Shown: piece after piece, positions 50,319 through 57,496 of the stretch | Numbering within the stretch: the stretch's first letter is position 1 | Layout: each line of letters opens with the position of its first letter | NCBI GenBank assembly: GCA_003220615.1 | Contig: QHTB01000207.1 | Coordinates: forward strand, 1-57,568 | Source: Candidatus Rokuibacteriota bacterium | GTDB taxonomy: Bacteria; Methylomirabilota; Methylomirabilia; Rokubacteriales; CSP1-6 | Direction: 5' to 3' | Length of the DNA: 57,568 nt | The notes under the pieces: model-generated | What the model was told of the DNA's origin: nothing | The model's input: the letters and a program-made list of their open reading frames with translations, nothing else | Databases searched by the model: none | Made by a program: the position numbers and the translations under genes

Positions 50319-51557
50319 TTACTCGTAACGCAGGGCTTCGATGGGGTCCAGGCGGGACGCCTTTCGCGCCGGATAAAAGCCGAAGAAGATTCCCACCGTC
50401 CCGGCAAAACCAAAGGCAACGAGGATCGCGTCGAACTGGATCAAGGTTCGCCACTCGGCGACATAGGCGGCGCCGTAGGCACCCGTCAACCCCACGCCGA
50501 CCCCGATGAGCCCCCCGAAGAGGGACAGCGTGACGGCTTCCACCAGGAACTGCCCCAGGATGTCTCGGCTCCGGGCTCCCACGGCCATCCTCAAACCAAT
50601 TTCTCGGGTTCGTTCGGTCACCGAGACCAGCATGATGTTCATGATCCCGATGCCGCCCACGAGCAGCGAGACCGAAGCGATCGCTGCCAGGAGCATCGTC
50701 AGGACGCGCGAAGACTCTTCCTGGGCCTGAAGGATCTCCGAGAGGTTTCGCAGCCAGAAGTCATCGGGGTCGGTCGCCTTGAGGCGATGTCGCTGACGAA
50801 GCAGGCCGCGGACCTGCTCCTCGGCCTCTTTCATCGCGTCAGGGTCGCGCACTTTGATGGAGATGGAATTCACTGAACCGATCTTGACCTTCTTGCTCGA
50901 GATCAGCCTCTGGGCCGTCGAGAGCGGGACCAGGATGACGTCATCCTGGTCCTGGCCGAAGGTGCTCTGCCCCTTCCGGTCCAACACTCCGATGACGGTG
51001 AAGGGCACGTGCTTGATCCGGATGATCTGCCCGAGGGGATCGGCATGCGCAAAGAGGTTCACCACCACGGTCTGCCCGACCAGCGCCACCTTCGTCGCAC
51101 CTTCCACGTCCTCTTCGGTGAAGGGCTTACCCGCCGCCACGTCCCACTCGCGTGCCACGAAGAATTCCGGCGTGACCCCTTGCACCAGGGTGGTCCAGTT
51201 GAGATTCCCGTACACGATCTGGCCGTCCTGAGCTTTGCCCTGGACGGATGGCGCGGCGACGTGCACGCTCGGGACCTCCCGCTGGATGGCCCACGCGTCC
51301 TCCTCGGTGATGGACACTTTGCTGCCGGTGCCGAGCCGCACCCCTCCGGAGGTGACGGTACCGGCGAGCACGATGATCAGATTGGAGCCCAGGCTCCGGA
51401 TCTCCTCGGCGACTCGGGCCTGAGCGCCGGCTCCTACTCCGACCATCGTGATGACGGCACCCACGCCGATGATGATGCCGAGCATCGTGAGGACGCTCCG
51501 GAGCTTGTTCACGCGAAGCGCTCTCACGGCAATGCGCGCGCTGACCCAGACGTTCAC
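50319..51557 (-). CDS. ABC efflux permease, MacB/FtsX family
   Basis: 412 residues. MacB_PCD-type N-terminus [36 protein letters not shown] with the first span, a periplasmic domain of about 220 residues (including [20 protein letters not shown]), then three C-terminal spans: [36 protein letters not shown], a second near [15 protein letters not shown] and a third near [27 protein letters not shown]. Drives mechanotransmission-type efflux with the ATPase encoded immediately upstream (4-base ATGA overlap) and the MacA-like adaptor. Unlike MacB itself, ATPase and permease are separate genes. Confidence 0.9.
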   Translation of the reverse strand: MNVWVSARIAVRALRVNKLRSVLTMLGIIIGVGAVITMVGVGAGAQARVAEEIRSLGSNLIIVLAGTVTSGGVRLGTGSKVSITEEDAWAIQREVPSVHVAAPSVQGKAQDGQIVYGNLNWTTLVQGVTPEFFVAREWDVAAGKPFTEEDVEGATKVALVGQTVVVNLFAHADPLGQIIRIKHVPFTVIGVLDRKGQSTFGQDQDDVILVPLSTAQRLISSKKVKIGSVNSISIKVRDPDAMKEAEEQVRGLLRQRHRLKATDPDDFWLRNLSEILQAQEESSRVLTMLLAAIASVSLLVGGIGIMNIMLVSVTERTREIGLRMAVGARSRDILGQFLVEAVTLSLFGGLIGVGVGLTGAYGAAYVAEWRTLIQFDAILVAFGFAGTVGIFFGFYPARKASRLDPIEALRYE

Positions 51558-52300
51558 GCCGTCACGAGCTCGTCGACCGTCAACGTGGACAGAAGACGCC
51601 GGGCATCCGTCGGCTCGCTGACGAGGTCGTCTGTGATCAGCCGACCGTCGCGGAAGGTGAGGGCCCGCTGGGCATGCCTGGCCACGTCGGCCTCGTGCGT
51701 GACGAGGACGATGGTGATCCCGTTCCGGTTCAACTCCTGGAACACCGCCATGATCTCGACGCTGGTGCGGGAATCGAGGTTGCCCGTCGGCTCGTCGGCC
51801 AGAATCAAGACCGGGTCATTGATCAGCGCACGCGCGATGGCGACCCGTTGCTGCTGCCCTCCGGAGAGCTGGGCGGGATGATGGTGCTGCCGGTCAGCCA
51901 GCCCAACAATTTCGAGTTTCTCTCGAGCCTTGCGCCGGCGTCCGCTCGCAGCGGCGCCGCTGTAGAGGAGCGGGAGCTCCACGTTCTCGAGCGCGCTGGT
52001 CCGGGGCAAGAGATTGAACCCCTGGAACACGAATCCGATCTTTCGATTCCGGATGCGTGCCAGCGCATCCCGCGAGAGATGGGAGACGTCGTCTCCGTCG
52101 AGGATGTAGCGCCCGGCGGTCAGCGTGTCGAGGCACCCCAGGAGGTTCATGAAGGTGGACTTGCCCGACCCCGACGGTCCCATGACTGCCACAAACTCGC
52201 CGACCCCGATCTCGACCCGCACTCCCCGGAGGGCGTGAACCACCTGCGTTCCCACCCGGTAGTCTTTGACCATCCCCTCGGTCTCGATGAGCGCCCGCAT
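51554..52300 (-). CDS. ABC efflux ATPase, MacB/LolD type
   Basis: 248 residues. Walker [20 protein letters not shown], LolD/MacB text [30 protein letters not shown], signature [17 protein letters not shown], Walker [19 protein letters not shown] and the H-loop [11 protein letters not shown]. It has an unusual C-terminal extension of about 25 residues ([23 protein letters not shown]). It lies 15 bases after the adaptor gene and overlaps the permease start. Confidence 0.92.
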   Translation of the reverse strand: MRALIETEGMVKDYRVGTQVVHALRGVRVEIGVGEFVAVMGPSGSGKSTFMNLLGCLDTLTAGRYILDGDDVSHLSRDALARIRNRKIGFVFQGFNLLPRTSALENVELPLLYSGAAASGRRRKAREKLEIVGLADRQHHHPAQLSGGQQQRVAIARALINDPVLILADEPTGNLDSRTSVEIMAVFQELNRNGITIVLVTHEADVARHAQRALTFRDGRLITDDLVSEPTDARRLLSTLTVDELVTA

Positions 52301-52315
52301 CTGGAAAGCGCCTCC

Positions 52316-54160
52316 CTACAACTTCAACGAGCTCGAGCTTTGGCCTCGACCGGTTCGCGGCGCGGGTCGCTCGGTAGACCCGACGATGACCTGCTGCCCC
52401 TCGCTGAGCTCGCCCTCGAGGATTTCGGTGGCGTTGGCGTCGGCCAGTCCCAGCCGCACGATGATGGCTTTGGGCTCGCCGTCGGGCCCGAGCACCCACA
52501 CGCTCCCCGAACGCTCCCGCCGCGCCGCGGGCTGATCCACCATCGACGGCTCGAACCTTGCCCGCTGCTCTTTGGTGAGGAGTTCCATGATCTTTTCGCG
52601 GGCGGCGTCGCGGATGTTCTGCTGCTGGCTCCGCCGTTCGGCCTTGGCCACGGCCTTGCCGCCGGCCTGGACGGCCGCCAACTTCTCCTGGCGCTCGCTC
52701 AGAATCGGGTCGAGCTTGCGCTGCTGCTCATCCGTCAGGTCGAGCTCCCGAACGAGCCGGTCGCGAATCGGATCACCCGACCGACCTGCGCCATCCCCCG
52801 GCTCGAGCAATGCCGCGGCTTGGGCCTTGCCCCGTGATGGGGGTGCCTCCCCCTCGACACCCGCCGGGCGGAAGCGCAACGCGGCGTTCGGAACTTTCAG
52901 GACCGAGGACTTCTGGTCCACGACCAGCCGGACGTTCGCCGTCATTCCGGGTCGAAGCTTCAGCTCCTGGTTCTGAGCGGACAGCACGACATCGTAGGTG
53001 GTCACGTTCTGGATCACCTGGGGCGCCTGCCGAATCTGGATGACCTTGCCCGAAAAGGTCTCTCCCCGGAACGAATCGACGGTGAAGGTCGCGCGCTGAC
53101 CGGAGCGGATCCTGCCGATGTCGGCCTCATCGACATTGGTGTCGACCTGCATCCGGGTCAGATCCTGGGCGATCGTGAACAGGGTGGGCGCCTGGAGACT
53201 GGCGGCGACGGTTTGCCCGACATCCACGTTCCGCGACACCACCACCCCGTCAACCGGCGCCCGGATGGCGGTGTGATCCAGATCCACCTGCGCCTGGTCC
53301 AGTCCGGCTTTCTTCTGCCGGACTTGCGCATGGGCCGTCTTCAGCTGCGCGTCGGCCACTCTGAGCTGCGCGGCCGAGGACCGGACTGCGGCGGCCAGAG
53401 CGTCTTCCTGCGCGCGATTGGCCTCGAACTGCGCCACCGCCGAATCATGGGTGGCCTGAGAGGTATCCCGGTCGCTCTGAGCGACGAGCCCTTTGTTCAG
53501 CAGTTCCGTCTTCCGAACCAGATCGCGCTTCGCGTCAAGGACGGCGACCTCAGCCTTCGCGGTCTGAGCCTTGCCCACGGCGAGAGCAGCGCGCGCGTTC
53601 TCCACATCGGCGCGCGTCCGTTCCACCAGCGCCTCCTGGTTCAGGATCGTGGCCTCGGCCGCTTCAAGATCGGCCTGGGCCTGATTGACCCTGGTCTGGA
53701 AAATCTCAGGGTCGATGCGCGCGATCAGCTGGTCTTTCTTGACCTGAGAGTTGAAGTCGGCGAAGAGCTCCTTGATCTGCCCGGAAACCTGGGAGCCCAC
53801 CTGGACAGTGATGACGGGATTCAGGGTACCGGTCGCCGAGACCGTGGCTGTGAGAGGCCCCTTTTCCACCGTGGCGAACCGGTACTTGGGCGTGGCGCTC
53901 CGCCCCTGGGTTTGGAACCAGGCTGCCGTCGCCACGACCGCCAAAACCGCGATCACGAGGAGAATAAGGAACCGGCGTCTCGTGGCTGTCGGATGCTGTA
54001 GAGGAAGGTTTTGATGTGCCGGCGGATCGAACCGGCCCGCTCGAGGGCCGGCACTCACACCATCGAGCACGCCGTCCACGCGATTGAGCGAGTCCCGACG
54101 CTCGATGGATTCGACCGCCTGTTCGCCCACTTCGGCCAGCCGCACGCGTCGCCCCGCCAT
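52316..54160 (-). CDS. MacA-like periplasmic adaptor with an LTxxQ (Spy/CpxP-like) insertion
   Basis: 614 residues from ATG 54160 (GGAGGCGGGAA upstream). A cytoplasmic stretch of about 60 residues, one span (FLILLVIAVLAVVATAAWF), then the adaptor layout: lipoyl half TVSATGTLNPVITVQVGSQVSGQIKEL, a long helical hairpin (about 160-290, QADLEAAEATILNQEALVE...), second half IRAPVDGVVVSRNVDVGQTVAA and barrel GQRATFTVDSF. Between barrel and the final membrane-proximal domain there is a helical insert (about 460-545) with LTDEQ at 475-479 and LTKEQ at 528-532, the signature of Spy/CpxP chaperone-like proteins. First gene of the 11-gene run. Confidence 0.87.
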   Translation of the reverse strand: MAGRRVRLAEVGEQAVESIERRDSLNRVDGVLDGVSAGPRAGRFDPPAHQNLPLQHPTATRRRFLILLVIAVLAVVATAAWFQTQGRSATPKYRFATVEKGPLTATVSATGTLNPVITVQVGSQVSGQIKELFADFNSQVKKDQLIARIDPEIFQTRVNQAQADLEAAEATILNQEALVERTRADVENARAALAVGKAQTAKAEVAVLDAKRDLVRKTELLNKGLVAQSDRDTSQATHDSAVAQFEANRAQEDALAAAVRSSAAQLRVADAQLKTAHAQVRQKKAGLDQAQVDLDHTAIRAPVDGVVVSRNVDVGQTVAASLQAPTLFTIAQDLTRMQVDTNVDEADIGRIRSGQRATFTVDSFRGETFSGKVIQIRQAPQVIQNVTTYDVVLSAQNQELKLRPGMTANVRLVVDQKSSVLKVPNAALRFRPAGVEGEAPPSRGKAQAAALLEPGDGAGRSGDPIRDRLVRELDLTDEQQRKLDPILSERQEKLAAVQAGGKAVAKAERRSQQQNIRDAAREKIMELLTKEQRARFEPSMVDQPAARRERSGSVWVLGPDGEPKAIIVRLGLADANATEILEGELSEGQQVIVGSTERPAPRTGRGQSSSSLKL

Positions 54161-54627
54161 TTCCCGCCTCCGCCGCGGCGATCCGGACTGGAGGAATGGT
54201 GCAACACCGATACCAGCACGAAAAACCAGCCGGCTCGGGCGCTCACTTTCCCGGCACGGACGTCTCGGCGAGGCTTGCTTCGCCAGAGCGCCTAGACCGT
54301 GCTCTTGCCGACGACAATTCTTGTCACGAGAACGCGACAATTCTTGTCACGAGAAGAGGTTGCGTCGATGGCGCCGTATGAACAATCGGGTGACTCCCTC
54401 AATCGAAGCTCGGAAAATCCTTTAGGGATGGATCGCCTGCCTCCTCGAGCAAGCGAAAGGGAGAGAGAGCCCCGCATTTCTGGGCAAATTCCTTCCGGGT
54501 TGAAGCAGAGATATTCCCATTCTTCCCGTTGATGCAGGACGCCTCCAACCAAGGAGGTATAAGGGGGTAAAGAGGTAAAAATGAGAGGCGCGTGATGGCG
54601 AGGTCTTCGCCCGAGTGCTCGAGTACG
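54161..54627. other. 467-base gene-free region upstream of the adaptor gene
   Basis: No convincing gene on either strand. It holds the two tandem 20-bp repeats at 54313-54355 and an AT-richer stretch at about 54530-54595 with purine runs (GGAGGTATAAGGGGG, AAAGAGGTAAAAATG) that looks like a ribosome-binding site before a four-codon frame. Promoters for the minus-strand efflux/inositol run should lie here; no standard -35/-10 pair is persuasive. Confidence 0.5.
54313..54355. promoter_or_regulatory. Two tandem 20-bp dyad repeats (operator candidate)
   Basis: GACAATTCTTGTCACGAGAA occurs at 54313-54332 and again at 54336-54355 without a mismatch, centre-to-centre 23 bases. Each copy contains overlapping dyads: GACAA-TTC-TTGTC (perfect 5-bp arms) and TTCTTGT-C-ACGAGAA (one mismatch). 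They stand 153 bases before the adaptor ATG on the minus strand. Exact duplication, dyad symmetry and near two-turn spacing suggest two bound regulator dimers. Confidence 0.65.
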
Positions 54628-55019
54628 TTAGTCAGCCGGGAGGGTCAACTCCGCCCGCAGCCCCCGGGGCTGGAGCTCCAGAGCACGATGGAACCGCTGT
54701 AGAGACTCGCCAAATCGTGCACCATGGCGAGCCCCAGGCCGGTCTCCGACACCTTCTCATCGAACCGGGCGCCGCGGAGCGTATCCGTGGTGCGCCGCCG
54801 GCAACCCTGGACCGTCGTCCTCGAGTGCGATGGTCAGGCGGCCATCCTCGCGTTGGCTCGTCGCCGCGATGCGGCAACGAGCCCATTTGCAGACATTGTT
54901 CATCAGGTTGCCGAAGCGTTTCCTCGAGGTCGTGCTGCTCGCCGCGGAAGACATGATCAGCCGGGATACCGATCGCGAACTGCACGTTGTACGGCTCGGT
55001 GTCACCGAAGGATCCGCAT
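54628..55019 (-). pseudogene. Remnant of a response regulator/histidine kinase pair (deletion scar plus frameshifts)
   Basis: Immediately after the PepSY stop (TGATG) a frame reads M-R-I-L, the usual first residues of a response regulator, then switches into the middle of a histidine kinase: GDTEPYNVQFAIGIPADHVFRGEQHDLEETL, then after a frameshift GNLMNNVCKWARCRIA (N box) and LEDDGPGLPAAHH (G1 box), then after another shift GARFDEKVSETGLGLAMVHDLASLY (G2 box), ending with ELTLPAD-like text before TAA 54628. Three reading frames are needed to follow the homology. It is the decayed 3' end of a PhoQ/PmrB-type kinase after loss of most of the regulator and kinase genes. Confidence 0.75.
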
Positions 55020-55357
55020 CAGTCGTGCTGCTGCCGCCGCGCCGGCTCAGCATCGCGGCCCTTGACCCGAAGCAGCCGTCCGTCGCGGGCATCATACTCG
55101 AGCTTCACGATCGCCCCGGCTGGTGTCAGCAGCTTCACCTTGTAGATCCAGGGGGCGTCGTCCTCCTCGAGCTCGACGGCGACCAAGGATCCGGTGAACT
55201 CCGCCTGCACGCGGGTGACGATCGCCTGGAGCGAGACGATCTGGCCGGCCTCGCTCGCCGCTCGGGCGTGGGCGTGATCATCGTCGGCCCTCGCCGCCGC
55301 CCCGCACGCGAGAACCAGCGCAACGGCGAGGAAGCTCAGCCGGAGGCAGGGGTCCAT
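55019..55357 (-). CDS. Exported PepSY-domain protein
   Basis: 112 residues from ATG 55357. Signal peptide LRLSFLAVALVLACGAAARA, then a short His-containing linker (DDDHAHARAA) and one PepSY domain: GQIVSLQAIVTRVQAEFTGSLVAVELEEDDAPWIYKVKLLTP and IVKLEYDARDGRLLRVKG. Small PepSY proteins are often encoded beside PmrAB/QseBC-type two-component systems; here that pair has been deleted downstream, leaving the scar at 54628-55019. The 5' part of the gene lies within a segment repeated at 56779. Confidence 0.8.
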   Translation of the reverse strand: MDPCLRLSFLAVALVLACGAAARADDDHAHARAASEAGQIVSLQAIVTRVQAEFTGSLVAVELEEDDAPWIYKVKLLTPAGAIVKLEYDARDGRLLRVKGRDAEPARRQQHD

Positions 55358-55469
55358 GCCGGACGATACCGCGCCGCCATCTGAACGGGCGATGAACGGC
55401 GAGCTCAGGGACGGTTCAGGCTCGCGGGTCCATGGTCGAGTATCTAGTGAAGCAAGGAGAAAGGCCATG
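55274..55469. repeat. Promoter-region duplication, left copy
   Basis: From GTGATCATCGTCG at 55274 through the divergent promoter to AAGGAGAAAGGCC at 55454-55466, this stretch is homologous to 56779-56992. It contains the 5' part of the PepSY gene (minus strand) and the leader of a plus-strand gene. Matching blocks include ATGAACGGC, CTCAGG-N5-TTCAGGC and the Shine-Dalgarno sequence. Confidence 0.75.
55404..55420 (+). promoter_or_regulatory. CTCAGG-N5-TTCAGG direct-repeat box, left copy
   Basis: CTCAGG at 55404-55409 and TTCAGG at 55415-55420 are spaced 11 bases start to start, the period expected for head-to-tail binding of an OmpR/PmrA-type response regulator. The same pair is conserved at 56928-56944 although the surrounding sequence has diverged. 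It lies between the PepSY gene (minus) and the plus-strand frame at 55467, and likely once bound the lost regulator. Confidence 0.6.
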
Positions 55470-55691
55470 CGAGCCACGCTCCCCGTCATCGCGCTCGCCA
55501 CCGGGGCGGCGGCGCTGTCGTCCTCCCTCCGCGCCGAGCACGAACTCCTCGCCACCCGGCGCATCCGTTCCGGACGCGCAGGACGCGCGTGCCAGGGCGG
55601 ACAAGCTCAAGAAGACGAACCAGCTCTCGATCGCGCCGTCGATGCTCTACGCCTGGACCGCGATCACTTGGTCAAGGGAGGCCTACGTTGA
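55467..55691 (+). pseudogene. Truncated exported-protein gene fused to foreign sequence
   Basis: ATG 55467 has AAGGAGAAAGGCC upstream and a signal-peptide start MRATLPVIALATGAAALSSS. After about 35 residues the frame becomes low-complexity (RRIRSGRAGRACQGG) and runs out of frame through the ino1 fragment to a TGA at 55691. It looks like the 5' end of an exported protein gene whose body was lost. The stop overlaps the TTG start of the phosphatase (TTGA), so translation of this remnant could feed the next gene. Confidence 0.55.
55574..55668 (+). pseudogene. Fragment of an inositol-1-phosphate synthase gene
   Basis: In one frame the plus strand reads KKTNQLSIAPSMLYAWTAIT, closely matching KTNHPSIAPSMLYAWAAITS of the intact Ino1 encoded at 48963-50276, and the nucleotide match is equally plain (AAGACGAACCA..., ATGCTCTACGCCTGG). 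About 25-30 codons survive, in the orientation opposite to the intact gene. Similarity stops abruptly near 55668, just before the phosphatase start. It marks a past second copy or a transferred piece. Confidence 0.8.
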
Positions 55692-56782
55692 TCACCATTC
55701 GCGGCGGCAAGCAGTACACCCAGGGAGTCTCAAGCCTCATTGCCGGAGGAGTTCTGACGGCCCTCCTCGCAATCGCCCTCGGGCCCGCACGGGGGTACGC
55801 ACAGGGAGCGCCCGGCCCGATCCCCGCGGACCCTAATCTGAAAGTAGCCTTCATCGGCGACAGCGGGAACGGCTCAGATTTCAGACGCGTCCTCCAGCTC
55901 ATCAAGGCCGAAGGAGCCCATATGGTCTTGCACCAGGGCGACTTTGACTATGCCGATAACGCGCGTCGGTTCTTTGCGACCATCGACAGCATTCTCGGAG
56001 ACGATTTCCCCTACTTCGCTGCGGTCGGAAATCATGATGCCGGAAGCTGGAGGCAAGATTGCTCACGCCGAGACGGGTGCTATGCCAAATTCTTGAAGAC
56101 CCGCATGGCCCGCATCGGCGTAACCCCGGACGATCCTGACCTCGACGATCAGATGTACTCGGTGACATACCGAGGGCTGAAGCTGGTCTTCGTCGGCGAA
56201 AGGGGCGCAAGCGCTGGGGACAACATCTACGCCCGGTATATTCAGGACCAATTGGCCACCGACAATCACGTCTGGAAAATCTGCAGCTGGCATAAGAACC
56301 AGCGAGCCATGCAGGTCGGGGGTAAGGCCGACGAGATGGGGTGGAGAGTCTACGAAACCTGCAAGGACCATGGCGCAATCATCGCCACGGCCCACGAGCA
56401 CAGCTATCACCGGACCCGGACGCTGACAAGCATGCAACATCAAATCGTCGATGCATCATGTTCCAGCCCGAATAATCTCTGCATCGCCCAGGGAAGTCCT
56501 GGAAAATCCTTTGTCTTCGTCTCGGGCCTCGGGGGAAGGGACGTCAAGGACCAGGAGCGTTGCCTCCCTGCCACGTTCCCTTACGGCTGCAACGGGGAGT
56601 GGGCCAAAATCTATACCCGTAACCAGGGGGCCATGTCCGGTGCACTCTTTATCGTCTTCAATATCAACGGCGATCCCAGCAAGGCGCAGGGCTACTTCAA
56701 GAACATCAACGGGCAAGTCGCCGATACATTCGATATCACGGTACAGGCGAGCGAGGCCAAGCGACAGGCCCGTCGGCCGTGA
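55688..56782 (+). CDS. Exported metallophosphoesterase (purple-acid-phosphatase-like)
   Basis: 364 residues from TTG 55688, preceded by AAGGGAGGCCTACG; a longer frame from 55589 would include the ino1 fragment. Signal segment LIAGGVLTALLAIALGPARGYAQG. Metal motifs: AFIGDSGNGSDF, LHQGDFDYADN (GDxxY with the Tyr typical of purple acid phosphatases), AVGNHDAGSW and the His pair AHEHSYHRT. Extra Cys residues (DCSRRDGC, ASCSSPNNLC) suggest disulfides outside the cytoplasm. It would hydrolyse phosphate esters in the periplasm; substrate unknown. Base composition is lower in GC than most neighbours. Confidence 0.82.
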   Translation: MITIRGGKQYTQGVSSLIAGGVLTALLAIALGPARGYAQGAPGPIPADPNLKVAFIGDSGNGSDFRRVLQLIKAEGAHMVLHQGDFDYADNARRFFATIDSILGDDFPYFAAVGNHDAGSWRQDCSRRDGCYAKFLKTRMARIGVTPDDPDLDDQMYSVTYRGLKLVFVGERGASAGDNIYARYIQDQLATDNHVWKICSWHKNQRAMQVGGKADEMGWRVYETCKDHGAIIATAHEHSYHRTRTLTSMQHQIVDASCSSPNNLCIAQGSPGKSFVFVSGLGGRDVKDQERCLPATFPYGCNGEWAKIYTRNQGAMSGALFIVFNINGDPSKAQGYFKNINGQVADTFDITVQASEAKRQARRP

Positions 56783-56992
56783 TCATCGTCGACCCTCGCC
56801 TCGCCCCGAACGCGAGACCCGGCGCAACAGCGAGGAAACGCGGCCGGATGCGGGTCGGGAGGAGACCATGATGCGTACGTCGCTCACTATCGCCACGGTC
56901 GCGGCTGAACGCCTCATGAACGGCAGGCTCAGGTGCGGTTCAGGCCCGGCCGTCCATGATCGGAGCATCGATGAACAAGGAGGAATGCCTTG
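56779..56992. repeat. Promoter-region duplication, right copy
   Basis: Homologous to 55274-55469. The part corresponding to the PepSY 5' coding region no longer encodes a protein, while the divergent promoter half keeps ATGAACGGC, CTCAGG-N5-TTCAGGC and a strong AAGGAGG before the following start. No intact gene is present between 56783 and 56989. Confidence 0.7.
56928..56944 (+). promoter_or_regulatory. CTCAGG-N5-TTCAGG direct-repeat box, right copy
   Basis: CTCAGG at 56928-56933 and TTCAGG at 56939-56944, again 11 bases apart, upstream of the receiver-domain frame. Its conservation against a diverged background supports a functional response-regulator binding site. Confidence 0.58.
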
Positions 56993-57496
56993 CGACCCAC
57001 GCTCACTCATGGTGCTCGCCCGAGCGGCGACCCGGCCGACACGAAACGTTCACCTGGTTGTCATCCTCCTGCAACGCCCGTCCCGGATACTCCGACTATG
57101 GAAAAAGTCAGTGAACGCGCTGACGTCCCCCTCGAGCTCATGATGACGGTTCAGCCCCACGGTGAGAATCCGCGACGCCGCCGTCGAATTCTCGTCGTCG
57201 CGGACGAGGCCGACGTTGCCCAGCTGATCCGGGACAACCCGTGCACGGAAGGTTGGGAAATCTTCATCACGGGCGCGGGCGCCGATGTGCTCGCGTACGT
57301 GCGTGACGTTCGCCCCGATAACATCCTGCTCGACATTACGGGGTCTCGATTCGATGGTTGGGAAATCTACCGTCGGCTGAAGGAAGACCAGGAGACCCGC
57401 GCGATCCCGGTCATCATGATCGCCGGACGCTTCGAGCAACTCGACAGGGTGATCGACGTCGAGGCCGGCGCCGACGCGATCGTCTTCCTCCCGTAG
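56990..57496 (+). CDS. Degenerate receiver-domain protein ending at the conserved Lys position
   Basis: 168 residues from TTG 56990, which has a perfect AAGGAGG; ATG 57098 would give the 132-residue receiver alone. The receiver text is RRRRRILVVADEADVAQL, NILLDITGSRFDGWEIYRRLK (phosphoacceptor Asp kept) and AIPVIMIAGRFEQLDRVIDVEAGADAIVFLP. The acidic pair is AD instead of DD, the switch Thr is Ala, and the frame stops at TAG where receivers have the Lys of LPKPF; reading on gives SFLR. One substitution (AAG to TAG) would explain the stop. Probably non-functional as a phosphorylated switch, or a truncated decoy. Confidence 0.6.
   Translation: MRPTLTHGARPSGDPADTKRSPGCHPPATPVPDTPTMEKVSERADVPLELMMTVQPHGENPRRRRRILVVADEADVAQLIRDNPCTEGWEIFITGAGADVLAYVRDVRPDNILLDITGSRFDGWEIYRRLKEDQETRAIPVIMIAGRFEQLDRVIDVEAGADAIVFLP

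Noticed and set aside
54292-54552. Minus-strand open frame of 86 codons upstream of the adaptor gene
   Set aside because: Its translation has no recognisable domain, it crosses the tandem 20-bp repeats and there is no ribosome-binding site; treated as intergenic.
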